A stretch of DNA of 64,000 nucleotides, taken from assembly GCA_900155415.1 (NCBI GenBank), contig LT700187.1:372001-436000 (forward strand). Direction: 5' to 3'. Position numbers and translations under genes: made by a program. Numbering within the stretch: the stretch's first letter is position 1; each line of letters opens with the position of its first letter. This DNA is from Christensenella massiliensis. Lineage in GTDB: Bacteria > Bacillota > Clostridia > Christensenellales > Christensenellaceae. This document shows positions 1 through 8,663 of this stretch, piece after piece. The notes below the pieces were generated by a model. It ran no database searches and was not told where the DNA came from. It worked only from the letters and a program-made list of their open reading frames with translations.

Positions 1-558
1 TTTCCACAGAATACTGGAAAATCCCTCCGGTGAAAGAATAGAATAAAGCGCGTTCTCGAGCATTGCTCTCTTATCCGCGACCGCAAGCGCGATCGCGCCG
101 CCGCTGCCGCCTTCGCCGATAAACAGGCTCAGGACAGGCGTTTTGAGCCTGGAAAGCTCCATGAGGTTCCGGGCTATGGACTCGGCCACGCCGCGTTCCT
201 CAGCTCCGATGCCGCAGAACGCCCCTTGCGTATCTACGATGCAAATGACGGGGCGGTGGAATTTCTCCGCTTGACGCATAAGGCGCAGGGATTTGCGGTA
301 GCCCTCCGGATTGGAGCAGCCAAAATTACGCTTCACCTTATCGCGCAGGTCTACGCCTTTTTCCTGACCTACGACTGTGACCGGGATATCTCCTAAAAAT
401 CCGACGCCGCCGATGACCGCTGCATCGTCCGCAAACAGCTTATCGCCGTGCATTTCCATAAAATCCGTGAACACATGCCGAATGATATATTGAGAGGTGA
501 TACGCTTCGGGTCACGCGCTGTTTGCACAATATCCCATGCCGACCGTTTCTCACTCAT
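1..558 (-). CDS. accA: Acetyl-CoA carboxylase carboxyltransferase subunit alpha (partial, cut by window edge)
   Basis: The reverse strand reads [20 protein letters not shown] from an ATG at 558 and stays open to base 1, so 186 N-terminal codons are present and the C-terminus lies outside the window. Visible carboxyltransferase features include the [10 protein letters not shown] stretch and a crotonase-like glycine-rich segment [15 protein letters not shown]. AccA pairs with AccD to move the carboxyl group from carboxybiotin on AccB to acetyl-CoA, making malonyl-CoA for the fatty-acid genes upstream. Its ATG overlaps the accD stop codon (ATGA), indicating translational coupling. The call is firm; only the missing end is unknown. 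Confidence 0.95.
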   Translation of the reverse strand, partial: MSEKRSAWDIVQTARDPKRITSQYIIRHVFTDFMEMHGDKLFADDAAVIGGVGFLGDIPVTVVGQEKGVDLRDKVKRNFGCSNPEGYRKSLRLMRQAEKFHRPVICIVDTQGAFCGIGAEERGVAESIARNLMELSRLKTPVLSLFIGEGGSGGAIALAVADKRAMLENALYSILSPEGFSSILWK

Positions 559-1469
559 TTCGCGGCTCCTCCTTTATGCAGTTTTAAAAGCTTTGCGAGC
601 GTTTCTTTCAGCGCTCCGCGGGGAACGATCATATCGACAAAGCCTTTCTCGAGCTGGAATTCCGCCGTCTGGAACGTAGGCGGGAGCGTCTGCTTTACCG
701 TTTGCTCGATGACGCGCCTCCCGGCAAAGCCGATCGTCGCATTCGGCTCGGCGATCGTGACGTCTCCGAGCATGGCAAAGCTCGCCGTAACACCGCCTGT
801 CGTCGGGTCTGTCAGCACGGCGAAATAAGGCAGGCCCGCTTCGTCAAGCTTCGTAAGAGCCGCGCTTGTTTTGCTCATCTGCATCAGGGATATGAGTCCT
901 TCCTGCATGCGCGCGCCGCCCGAGACCGTAAAAGCGATAAACGGGAGCTTTTCGCGCACGGCCTGCTCGATCGCAAGCGTGATCTTCTCGCCGACCGCCG
1001 CTCCCATGGAGCCCATCATGAAAAAGCCGTCCATGACCGCGAGCACAGCGGGCTCTCCGCCGATCTGGCAGGCTCCGGTGACGACTGCTTCTTTCTCGTT
1101 GGTATAGCCGCGTATCTTTCTTATCTTGCTGTCATATCCCGGAAAATCAAGCGGATTCGTGCCGATCATATCTGCATTTGTTTCTACGAAGGTTCCTTCA
1201 TCCGCTGTATACATAATACGCTGGCGGGCAGATAAGCGGAAATGATAGCTGCAGTTTGTGCACACGTTAAGATTTGCGATCAGGTCATCCGTATAGATCA
1301 CGCTGCCGCATTCCGGGCATTTTTCCCACATGCCCTCAACTTGTTCCTCGTCATGCGCAACAAGCGGTTCCGGAATCTGCTCCGGCTCTTCCGCGGGCAT
1401 CTGCGCCTGCTGGTTGGTACGGTATACGCGCAGGGTGATATCCTTGCGCTTCTTTGAAAATAACCCCAT
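555..1469 (-). CDS. accD: Acetyl-CoA carboxylase carboxyltransferase subunit beta
   Basis: This 304-residue protein has the four-cysteine zinc finger of bacterial AccD (C51, C54, C70, C73, in CPECG and CTNC) followed by the crotonase-like carboxyltransferase fold, including [15 protein letters not shown] and the SGGARMQEG segment. It forms the alpha2beta2 transferase with AccA, encoded immediately downstream with a 4-base overlap. It begins 3 bases after the accC stop, so the three genes are co-transcribed. Length is normal for the family. The start ATG at 1469 follows a GGAAAGG-type ribosome site in the accC tail. Confidence 0.96.
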   Translation of the reverse strand: MGLFSKKRKDITLRVYRTNQQAQMPAEEPEQIPEPLVAHDEEQVEGMWEKCPECGSVIYTDDLIANLNVCTNCSYHFRLSARQRIMYTADEGTFVETNADMIGTNPLDFPGYDSKIRKIRGYTNEKEAVVTGACQIGGEPAVLAVMDGFFMMGSMGAAVGEKITLAIEQAVREKLPFIAFTVSGGARMQEGLISLMQMSKTSAALTKLDEAGLPYFAVLTDPTTGGVTASFAMLGDVTIAEPNATIGFAGRRVIEQTVKQTLPPTFQTAEFQLEKGFVDMIVPRGALKETLAKLLKLHKGGAAK

Positions 1470-1472
1470 CTG

Positions 1473-2822
1473 TTACCTTTCCTCCATGATGCGCCCGACC
1501 AGTCCTGTATCGAGCTTGCCCTCCATTACATCTTCGTTGTTGAGAAGATCGAGCTGGAAATCTGCGTTTGTCTCCACTCCGTCCACAACGAGCTCCGTTA
1601 GGGCCGCACGCATTTTCGCCATAGCCCGCGCACGCGTCGGAGCATGAACGATAAGCTTCCCTATCATACTGTCGTAAGTCGGCGGTATTTTATATCCCGT
1701 ATACATTGCCGTATCGAACCGCACGCCCGGTCCTCCGGGAAGGTGCAGCGCTTCGATCGTACCGATAGAAGGCATGAAATTTTTCATTGGGTCTTCCGCA
1801 TTGATACGGCATTCGATTGCGTGGCCCATAAGCGGTACATCTTCCTGCCGATACGAAAGCTTGCCGCCGTTCGCGATCAGTATCTGTTCGCGTACGATAT
1901 CGATCCCCGTAATCATCTCTGTGACCGGATGCTCTACCTGCACGCGCGCGTTGAGCTCCATAAAATAATAATTTCCTGACGCCTCGTCATATAAAAATTC
2001 AATCGTGCCTGCATTTTTATAACCGGAGGCCTTTGCGGCCCGTACCGCCGCCTCGCCGATCTCCGTACGTTTTTCAGGGCCGAACGCCACGCTGGGCGCT
2101 TCTTCCATCACTTTCTGGTTCCTGCGCTGAAGGGAGCATTCCCTCTCGTACAGGTAGATCGCTTCGCCGTAATGATCGCATAAAATCTGCACTTCGATAT
2201 GCCGTGCATCCATGATGCACTTTTCCATATACAGCGTTCCGTCGCCAAAGGCGCCGAGCGCTTCCTTGTAGGCAGCGCTAAAAGCTTCCTCTATATCTTC
2301 CTCCCGGTCCACCTTGCGGATGCCCCGTCCGCCGCCGCCGTTTGCCGCCTTGATCATAACGGGATATCCGACCTTTTTTGCGATTTTCTTTGCATCCTCC
2401 GCGTCTTCAAGCGCATCAAGAGAACCCGGAATGACCGGTACTTTCGCCTCCGTCATGATCCTGCGCGCCATGAGCTTATCTCCCATTTTTTCCATTGCTT
2501 CCGCATCCGGACCGATGAAGACGATGTTGCTTTTTCCGCACATACGGACGAACTTGGAGTTTTCCGACAGGAACCCATAGCCCGGATGGATCGCATCCGC
2601 CCCGGAAATGCGCGCCGCAGATAAAATATTATAAGCGCTCAGGTAGCTGTCTTTGGGCGCGGGCGGGCCAATGCACACCGCTTCATCCGCAAGCTGCGTA
2701 TGGAGCGCATTTTCATCCGCCGTAGAATATACCGCAACGGTTTCTATCCCCATCTCGCGGCACGCGCGTATGATGCGCACGGCGATCTCGCCGCGATTAG
2801 CAATCAAAACCTTGTTTATCAT
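1473..2822 (-). CDS. accC: Acetyl-CoA carboxylase, biotin carboxylase subunit
   Basis: A 449-residue ATP-grasp enzyme. It starts with the biotin carboxylase fold signature KVLIANRGEIAVRIIRACRE, carries the ATP-binding glycine loop KAANGGGGRGIR near residue 160, and the carboxylase active-site segment ELNARVQVEHPVTE near residue 290 with the catalytic arginine retained. It carboxylates biotin on AccB using ATP and bicarbonate. The family's usual wording of the last motif is NTR[LI]QVEHP, so the N-A-R-V form is a mild variant. It sits between fabZ and accD in the operon, with a 70-base gap to fabZ and 3 bases to accD. Confidence 0.96.
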   Translation of the reverse strand: MINKVLIANRGEIAVRIIRACREMGIETVAVYSTADENALHTQLADEAVCIGPPAPKDSYLSAYNILSAARISGADAIHPGYGFLSENSKFVRMCGKSNIVFIGPDAEAMEKMGDKLMARRIMTEAKVPVIPGSLDALEDAEDAKKIAKKVGYPVMIKAANGGGGRGIRKVDREEDIEEAFSAAYKEALGAFGDGTLYMEKCIMDARHIEVQILCDHYGEAIYLYERECSLQRRNQKVMEEAPSVAFGPEKRTEIGEAAVRAAKASGYKNAGTIEFLYDEASGNYYFMELNARVQVEHPVTEMITGIDIVREQILIANGGKLSYRQEDVPLMGHAIECRINAEDPMKNFMPSIGTIEALHLPGGPGVRFDTAMYTGYKIPPTYDSMIGKLIVHAPTRARAMAKMRAALTELVVDGVETNADFQLDLLNNEDVMEGKLDTGLVGRIMEER

Positions 2823-2892
2823 CGATTATCTCCTTCGGATGCGGTCCGGACAATTCCGCACTGCCGAGCGCCGCCATCCGTTTCGTACGTGT

Positions 2893-3327
2893 TTAATCCT
2901 GCTTCGTAAGAACGAACAGGATCTCCCCCTCGCACACGGTCTTTCCATCCACCGTGGCTTTTACCTTTCCTTTTCCGCCCATTGCGGACAGGCGCAAAAT
3001 CTCTGTTTCGAGCACAAGGTCGTCTCCCGGCTTGACCATGCCCCGGAAGCGTACCCTATCGATCCCGCCGAATACCGCAAGACGGCCCTTATATTTTTCG
3101 TCCTGCAGAATGGCGACCGCGCCTGCCTGCGCAAGCGCCTCCGTGATGAGCACTCCCGGCAGGATCGGATTTCCGGGAAAGTGCCCTTTGAAGCAGAAGA
3201 GGTCTTCCCGGATGCGCCACACCGCTTTGGTGCGTTTCGCCACTTCGCACTCAAGCACCTCGTCCAAAAACAGGAACGGGGCCCGATGTGGAATGATTTG
3301 TTTGATTTCTTCCTGATTTAAAACCAT
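2893..3327 (-). CDS. fabZ: 3-hydroxyacyl-ACP dehydratase FabZ
   Basis: A 144-residue single hot-dog domain protein. The catalytic histidine (H49, in GHFPGNPILPGV) and glutamate (E63, in ITEALAQAG) are both present, as is the N-terminal IIPHRAPFLFLDEV segment typical of FabZ rather than FabA. It dehydrates 3-hydroxyacyl-ACP to trans-2-enoyl-ACP in the elongation cycle. Its position between accB and accC is the usual clostridial arrangement. A GGAG site lies just upstream of the ATG at 3327. Confidence 0.96.
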   Translation of the reverse strand: MVLNQEEIKQIIPHRAPFLFLDEVLECEVAKRTKAVWRIREDLFCFKGHFPGNPILPGVLITEALAQAGAVAILQDEKYKGRLAVFGGIDRVRFRGMVKPGDDLVLETEILRLSAMGGKGKVKATVDGKTVCEGEILFVLTKQD

Positions 3328-3372
3328 ATATGCTCCTTTTTTCAGCCAAAACCAACTGTACTATACGCACTA

Positions 3373-3861
3373 TTACACATAATTGAACAGCAACTGTCCG
3401 TATTCTACGCTATCTCCATCTTCGCAGGCGACCCATGTGATCTCTCCGTCTTCGGGCATCGTGATCTCATTCATCAGCTTCATCGCTTCTACCATACATA
3501 CGATATCGCCTTTTTTGAGCTTATCGCCTATTTTGACAGCCTTCCCTTCGGAAAGGCTGTGGAATATTCCGACGAGCGGGGAGGAAATATCCTTTCCCTT
3601 GCTTTCGGCCGCAGCAGGAGCGGCATTGGAGGCCTGTGCCGCCTCTTCCGCCGGAGCCGGCGAAGCGGCAGGCGAGGGAACGGCAGGCGCCGTACCGATC
3701 TGAGCCGATATCTGCGGCGGAGCCGTTACATAAACGGTCTTCGTCGTTTCACCCGTACCGCGCTCCATACGGACCGAAAAATCTCCGTCCTGTAATTCAA
3801 ACTTATTCATTCCCGTCTTTTCAACGGCTTTCAATAAATCCAATACTGATTTTAAGTCCAC
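3373..3861 (-). CDS. accB: Biotin carboxyl carrier protein of acetyl-CoA carboxylase
   Basis: A 162-residue protein with an N-terminal dimerisation segment, a flexible Pro/Ala/Glu-rich linker (about residues 55-88) and a C-terminal biotinyl domain. The biotinylated lysine is K128 in the canonical VEAMKLMNE motif. It shuttles carboxybiotin between AccC and the AccA/AccD transferase. It starts 12 bases downstream of fabF and a GGAG site precedes the ATG. Length is normal. Confidence 0.96.
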   Translation of the reverse strand: MDLKSVLDLLKAVEKTGMNKFELQDGDFSVRMERGTGETTKTVYVTAPPQISAQIGTAPAVPSPAASPAPAEEAAQASNAAPAAAESKGKDISSPLVGIFHSLSEGKAVKIGDKLKKGDIVCMVEAMKLMNEITMPEDGEITWVACEDGDSVEYGQLLFNYV

Positions 3862-3873
3862 TTTTGTTCTCCT

Positions 3874-5118
3874 TTACTCCGCTTTTTTGAATAAAAGCAC
3901 CGCATTATGCCCGCCAAAGCCGAGATTATCAGACATGACCACATCAACATCGGCTTTCTTTCCTATATTTGGCGTGCAATCAAGGTCGCATTCGGGATCC
4001 GGAACCTGATAGTTGATCGTCGGCGGGATAAAATCATCCTGCATCGCCATGATGGAATAGACCGCTTCGATCCCTCCTGCAGCGCCAAGCGAATGTCCGG
4101 TCATAGATTTTGTAGAGGAAAGCGGTATTTTATATGCTTCTTCTCCAAACGCTTTTTTGATCGCAAGCGTCTCTGTCTTTTCATTGAGCTCAGTCGACGT
4201 TCCATGCACATTGATATAAGATACCTCGGAGGGCAGGACATGCGCTTCCTCCATCGCTACTTCCATTGCTTTTGCAAGCGCTGCTCCTTCCGGCTGAGGC
4301 GCCGTCATGTGATAGGCATCGCACGTCGCGCCGTAACCTGCAATCTCCGCATAAATATGTGCGCCCCGCTTCTTCGCCATTTCATATTCCTCCAGAACGA
4401 TCACCCCCGCGCCTTCCGCGATGACGAAGCCGCTGCGCTCCGCGTCGAACGGAATAGAGGCGCGGTCGAGCCGGTCCGTCGTTGTGACCGCATGCAGGCC
4501 AAGAAAGCCTGATATCGCCAGCATTTTAATGGGCGATTCCGCGCCGCCCGCAAGCATTGCATCCATATAACCGTCGCGGATCATGTGATAGGCGTCTCCA
4601 ATAGAATGCGTCCCCGACGCGCAGGCCGTCGTGACCGTTGTGTTGTAGCCCCTCAGGTCATGCTTGATCGCAAGATAGCCGGAGCCCATGTTACTGATCA
4701 TCATCGGTACAAGAAGCGGGTTGACGCGTCTGAAGCCCTTCGCATTCAGCTTCGTTACTTCCGTTTCCATCGTATCGAGACCGCCGATCCCGCTTCCGAC
4801 CAGAACGCCGAAGCGGTACCGGTCATACGGCATTTCCCCGCCCGGTGTGAAGCCTGCGTCTTCCATTGCCTGATTTCCGGCGATGACCCCGTATTGGGAA
4901 TACTCGTCGAGGCGGCGCGCCTCTTTCTTATCCAGATAATCGAGCACATCGAGGTTCTTCAGCTCGCCCGCGAAATGAATGGGCAGCCCCTCCGCTCCCG
5001 CCTTAGTCAGCGGTCCAATTCCGTTCACGCCGTTTTTTGTGTTTTCCCATGCCTCTTTTACCGTGTTCCCGTTCGGGGAAAGGATTCCGAGGCCCGTTAC
5101 AACTACCCGTCTTGCCAT
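3874..5118 (-). CDS. fabF: 3-oxoacyl-ACP synthase II (KAS II)
   Basis: A 414-residue condensing enzyme. The nucleophilic cysteine is C166 in TTACASGTHSIG, and the two catalytic histidines lie in NVHGTSTELNEKTE (about 305) and SMTGHSLGAAGGIEA (about 342), giving the Cys-His-His triad of FabF rather than the Cys-His-Asn triad of FabH. It elongates acyl-ACP with malonyl-ACP. A gap of 224 bases separates it from fabG upstream; that gap has no convincing open frame but contains a GGAACGG/CCGTTCC inverted repeat. Confidence 0.96.
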   Translation of the reverse strand: MARRVVVTGLGILSPNGNTVKEAWENTKNGVNGIGPLTKAGAEGLPIHFAGELKNLDVLDYLDKKEARRLDEYSQYGVIAGNQAMEDAGFTPGGEMPYDRYRFGVLVGSGIGGLDTMETEVTKLNAKGFRRVNPLLVPMMISNMGSGYLAIKHDLRGYNTTVTTACASGTHSIGDAYHMIRDGYMDAMLAGGAESPIKMLAISGFLGLHAVTTTDRLDRASIPFDAERSGFVIAEGAGVIVLEEYEMAKKRGAHIYAEIAGYGATCDAYHMTAPQPEGAALAKAMEVAMEEAHVLPSEVSYINVHGTSTELNEKTETLAIKKAFGEEAYKIPLSSTKSMTGHSLGAAGGIEAVYSIMAMQDDFIPPTINYQVPDPECDLDCTPNIGKKADVDVVMSDNLGFGGHNAVLLFKKAE

Positions 5119-5342
5119 AAAGGTTCCCTTTCAAGTCTATCGTTTCACAGGCGCAGCCTGACCGGGACTGCTGCCTGCTATTCTAAGCATATTCGGAACG
5201 GATACGCGAAAGCCGTTCCTATGTGATGCAGGATACGCGGATGAAGTTCGGTATTGTACCGGAGTGCTGAATGAAATCGTACATCCCGGTGCGCCGAGAT
5301 CAGCGCGGAACCGAAAATCCAAGGTTCGCCGCGCAGGATGCG

Positions 5343-6074
5343 TCACATGTACATGCCGCCGTTCACCGAGAGCACATGCCCTGTGATATAGGACGCCTGC
5401 TCGCTCGCAAGGAACGCGACTGCGTCTGCAATATCCTTTACCGTGCCGCCGCGGCGGAGCGGGATGCTCCCTAACACTTCTTCCCGCGCCTTTGCAGGCA
5501 TGGCATCCGTCATAGGCGTCTCTACAAACCCGGGAGCTACCGCGTTGACGGTGATATTCCTCGAGCCGATCTCTTTGGCGAGAGATTTCGTGAAGCCGAT
5601 GATCCCTGCCTTGGAGGCGGAATAGTTCGTCTGGCCGCCCTGTCCGGAAAGGCCGACTACGGAGGCCATGCTGATGATCCTGCCGTGCTTCTGCTTCATC
5701 ATATAGGGTACTGCGTGGCGGCAGCAATTGAATACGCTTTTGAGGTTGACGTTTATGACCGCGTCGAAATCCTCTTCCTTCATGCGTGCGAGAAGCCCGT
5801 CGCGCGTGATGCCTGCATTATTGACGAGGACGTCGATCGACCCGAACGTCTCCACCGTTTGCTTCATCATCGCTTCCACTTCGCTGAATTGACTCACATC
5901 CGCTTTGATCGCGATCGCTTTTACGCCTTTCTTTTCGATCTCCGCTACCGTGCCCGCATAATCTTCCTCTTCAAATAAATAGTTTACTACGATATCATAT
6001 CCTTCATCCGCAAGCCGCAGGGCAAGCTCCCTGCCGATCCCGCGGGAAGCGCCTGTAATGAGTGCTGTGCTCAT
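5343..6074 (-). CDS. fabG: 3-oxoacyl-ACP reductase FabG
   Basis: A 243-residue short-chain dehydrogenase with the NADPH-binding TGASRGIG near the N-terminus, the NNAG motif, and the catalytic Ser-Tyr-Lys set (SMASVVG followed by YSASK). It reduces 3-oxoacyl-ACP in the elongation cycle. The frame opens at 6095, but the GGGAGGAAAGGA ribosome site lies inside that extension and is correctly spaced to the ATG at 6074, so MSTALITG is taken as the true N-terminus. It is placed between fabD and fabF, as usual in clostridial fab clusters. Confidence 0.95.
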   Translation of the reverse strand: MSTALITGASRGIGRELALRLADEGYDIVVNYLFEEEDYAGTVAEIEKKGVKAIAIKADVSQFSEVEAMMKQTVETFGSIDVLVNNAGITRDGLLARMKEEDFDAVINVNLKSVFNCCRHAVPYMMKQKHGRIISMASVVGLSGQGGQTNYSASKAGIIGFTKSLAKEIGSRNITVNAVAPGFVETPMTDAMPAKAREEVLGSIPLRRGGTVKDIADAVAFLASEQASYITGHVLSVNGGMYM

Positions 6075-6113
6075 ATTCCTTTCCTCCCGTCGCATCTATG
6101 CATACACAAACGT

Positions 6114-7052
6114 TCAGCGCGTTTTCAGCGCCTCGACCGTTTTTTCGTAAGATTCAAAATCATTGATGTTGCAGGTCTTCGCTTCCTTGCTGACGCGCGA
6201 TACGAAGCCCGCGAGCGTTTTACCCGGCCCTACCTCTACAAACGTATCCGCGCCTGTCGCAAGCATAGCCCGTATACTCTGTTCGAACAATACCGGGTTT
6301 GCCGTCTGTTCCGCCATGACGGTCTTCATATTTTCCATGTCTGCCGGATCATAGGGCATTCCTGTACGGTTTGCATACAGCGTAAACTGCGGCATGCCAA
6401 ATTCCGCAGTTTTGATCTCTTCATAAATATTCTGTGCAGCCCACTCCATGTGCGGCGAATGGAACGCCCCGTTTACCGGAAGCTTCATGCATTTTATTTT
6501 ATTTTCCTTGCAATATGCCATCATGACCTCGATGAGGCTGAGGTCTCCTGCTACGACAGTTTGGCCCGGACAGTTATAATTGACCGGCAGAAGTATGCCG
6601 TCCTCCCGGAACTGCTCTGTGAGCGCTTCGACCTCCTCCGCCGTTTTGCCGAGCACCGCCGCCATAGCGCCGCTGTGTTCTTCGGCCGCTTCCTGCATCC
6701 ATTCCGCGCGCAGCAGGACAAGACGCAGCGCGTCTTCAAAGGAAAGGACGCCTGCCGCCGCGAGCGCCGCATATTCTCCGAGGGAAAAACCCGCGCCCAT
6801 ATCCGGCTCGAGCCCCGCTGCCGAAAGCGCCGCCCATGCTGCAAAATCTACCGTGAATACGGCCGGCTGTGTATTGATCGTCTGGTTCAGCTCCGCCTGT
6901 TCTCCGAAAAAGCACAGCTCCGCGAGCCCCGGGCACACGGCTTCCGCACGGTCAAAAATATCCCGGGCCGCTTCCACGTTATCGTACAGGCTTTTGCCCA
7001 TTCCTGTTTTCTGCGCTCCCTGCCCTGCAAAGAGCACTGCAAGTCTACCCAA
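6114..7052 (-). CDS. fabD: Malonyl-CoA:ACP transacylase FabD
   Basis: A 312-residue acyltransferase with the LFAGQGAQ N-terminal motif, the nucleophile serine in GFSLGEYAAL and the catalytic histidine in NGAFHSPHM. It loads malonyl groups onto the acyl carrier protein encoded just upstream. The nucleophile elbow is usually GHSLGE; the His-to-Phe change next to the serine is a small oddity. There is no ATG start: the frame opens at TTG 7067, but the GGAGG site (7061-7065) is 8 bases before a TTG at 7052, so the protein is read as starting MGRLAVLFAG. Confidence 0.93.
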   Translation of the reverse strand: MGRLAVLFAGQGAQKTGMGKSLYDNVEAARDIFDRAEAVCPGLAELCFFGEQAELNQTINTQPAVFTVDFAAWAALSAAGLEPDMGAGFSLGEYAALAAAGVLSFEDALRLVLLRAEWMQEAAEEHSGAMAAVLGKTAEEVEALTEQFREDGILLPVNYNCPGQTVVAGDLSLIEVMMAYCKENKIKCMKLPVNGAFHSPHMEWAAQNIYEEIKTAEFGMPQFTLYANRTGMPYDPADMENMKTVMAEQTANPVLFEQSIRAMLATGADTFVEVGPGKTLAGFVSRVSKEAKTCNINDFESYEKTVEALKTR

Positions 7053-7129
7053 ATCAAGTTCCTCCAAAAGATAGCAGACAGACGCAAAATAACATTTTGC
7101 GTCCGCCCTCTACCCATTTTGTACGTTTT

Positions 7130-7348
7130 TTATTTATTGTCTTCGATATATTTTACAAGGTCTGCGACGCTCTTCAGATTCTCCGCATCTTCCACAGACA
7201 CCTCGAATGCTTCTTCGATATCCATTACGATCTCCACCATGTCGAGGGAATCGATCTCAAGGCTCTCGAATGTAGAATCCATTGTGATGTCGTCAACATC
7301 GATATCCATTTTGTCGCTGATGATTTCGGCAATCTTTTCATAGATCAT
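7130..7348 (-). CDS. acpP: Acyl carrier protein
   Basis: A 72-residue acidic helical protein with the phosphopantetheine attachment serine S34 in the motif DSLDMVE. It carries the growing acyl chain for the surrounding Fab enzymes. An upstream in-frame ATG at 7363 overlaps the ribosome site GGAGG, which is spaced 8 bases from the ATG at 7348; the shorter form MIYEKIAEI is therefore preferred. In many clostridia fabK lies between this gene and fabD, but here the 77-base gap holds no reductase gene. Confidence 0.95.
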   Translation of the reverse strand: MIYEKIAEIISDKMDIDVDDITMDSTFESLEIDSLDMVEIVMDIEEAFEVSVEDAENLKSVADLVKYIEDNK

Positions 7349-7406
7349 TTCAAATTCCTCCATTTAAGAAAACAATTTATTTTTTATTTGTCACGCTTTC
7401 GCGTTA

Positions 7407-8357
7407 TTACCATTCATAGACTGCGCACCCCGATGAAAGCCCGCCTCCAAAGCCTGCAACAACGAGCGTATCGCCCTTTTTCAGCATGCCCTTTTTGTTC
7501 ATCTGGTCGAGTGCGATCGGGATACTGGCGGCCGATGTATTGGACGTATCGTCGATATTGGAATAAAATTTATCCATCGATACGTCAAGCCGCTGTGCAA
7601 TCGTTTTTGTGATGCGGTAATTTGACTGATGCATCAGGAACCAGTCGATCTCATCCGGGGTTTTGCCCGTTTCCTCCAGCGCGAGGCGAATGACCCGTTC
7701 TGCTTCGCGCGTCGCAAACACATAGACCTCTCTTCCCTTCAGCGCTGCATAGGACGGCTGCACTGCGCCGTCTTTGAGCGTATTCATACCGTTGATCGTG
7801 ATGAGGCCCTCCGTATCCGGCTTGGAATACACCTCGAAATATTTCATATTATCGCCGCTTTCTATGACAACGGCGCCCGCGCCGTCCCCGAACAGGATAC
7901 AGCTTGCGCGGTCTTCCATATTCATAAAACGCGAAAGCGTTTCGCTGCCGCACACGAGAAACGGTTTGCTGCCCGGCTTTACGAACCCCGACGCCGCTTT
8001 GAGCGCAAACATGAAACCCGTACACGCAGAATTGACGTCAAAGCAGACCGCTTCCGGGATCCCGAGCTCCCGCTCGATCTGACTCGCAACGGACGGCACG
8101 CCCATTTCATTCGTCACGGACGCGACGATGATGCCGCCGATATCATCCTTTGTGACGCCCGCCTCTTTCATGGCTATATTCGCTGCGATGACGCACATAT
8201 CCTTGTTCCACATGCCGTTTTCCACATAGTGGCGGCGCTTGATGCCCGTACGTTTTGTGATCCATTCGTCAGACGTATCTATGATCTTTTCAAAGTCCTC
8301 ATTGGTCATCACTTTTTCAGGCAGATAGCTGCCTGTTCCCATGATGCGTATACTCAT
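7407..8357 (-). CDS. fabH: 3-oxoacyl-ACP synthase III (KAS III)
   Basis: A 316-residue condensing enzyme that starts fatty-acid synthesis by joining an acyl-CoA to malonyl-ACP. The catalytic triad is visible: C112 in VNSACTGFMFAL, a histidine in LMHQSNYRI (about 243) and an asparagine in DDTSNTSAAS (about 273). It is the first gene of the fab/acc operon. A strong AGGAGG lies 5 bases before the ATG at 8357, and the transcript appears to start about 220 bases upstream. Confidence 0.95.
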   Translation of the reverse strand: MSIRIMGTGSYLPEKVMTNEDFEKIIDTSDEWITKRTGIKRRHYVENGMWNKDMCVIAANIAMKEAGVTKDDIGGIIVASVTNEMGVPSVASQIERELGIPEAVCFDVNSACTGFMFALKAASGFVKPGSKPFLVCGSETLSRFMNMEDRASCILFGDGAGAVVIESGDNMKYFEVYSKPDTEGLITINGMNTLKDGAVQPSYAALKGREVYVFATREAERVIRLALEETGKTPDEIDWFLMHQSNYRITKTIAQRLDVSMDKFYSNIDDTSNTSAASIPIALDQMNKKGMLKKGDTLVVAGFGGGLSSGCAVYEW

Positions 8358-8577
8358 ATTTCCTCCTACTTTTTCGCATACACCTTCCGGTGCTCCGGAA
8401 AAACAGCCTTTTCCCCACAGGGAACGCTGAGCATTTCCGTTTATCCATTGCCGGAGCCAGCCGCTTCATTCCGGCTCCTTACGCGGCCGGCCTGATTTGA
8501 GGCAGTTCCTGCCGCACGAATCTATTTCAGGGGCCTCCGGCAAACAGAGGCACATATAACTGCAAGCAAAATTAAGA
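8358..8577 (-). promoter_or_regulatory. Long structured 5' leader of the fab/acc operon
   Basis: Between the predicted start point near 8577 and fabH lie about 220 untranslated bases with several self-complementary stretches, such as GCCTC/GAGGC near 8534-8552, GGCAG/CTGCC near 8500-8513 and GCCGGAG/CTCCGGC arms around 8448-8483. No palindrome resembling a FapR or FabT operator was found. The leader may be regulatory, but no known riboswitch class is recognised. The base pairing is read by eye only. Confidence 0.4.
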
Positions 8578-8584
8578 CAGTATA

Positions 8585-8613
8585 ATGATATTCTAATCTT
8601 CCGTAAATGTCAA
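8585..8613 (-). promoter_or_regulatory. Promoter of the fab/acc operon
   Basis: On the reverse strand a perfect TTGACA (8608-8613) is followed after 17 bases by TATCAT (8585-8590), a strong vegetative sigma-factor promoter. It faces fabH, with no other gene in between. Confidence 0.75.
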
Positions 8614-8628
8614 TAAAAACGAAAAGAC

Positions 8629-8653
8629 GGCAGGGCGGGAAACCGCCCCTGCC
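8629..8653 (-). terminator. Terminator downstream of aconitase
   Basis: The arms GGCAGGGCGG and CCGCCCCTGCC pair around a GAAA/TTTC loop with one bulged base, 11 bases after the aconitase stop; in the reverse direction a T-rich tract (TCTTTTCGTTTTT) follows. It separates the aconitase transcript from the fab promoter. Confidence 0.75.
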
Positions 8654-8663
8654 GCCGTATTTT

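Noticed and set aside
5119-5342. Possible small gene or lost reductase in the fabG-fabF gap
   Set aside because: No frame with a ribosome site or reductase-like sequence was seen; only an inverted repeat is evident.
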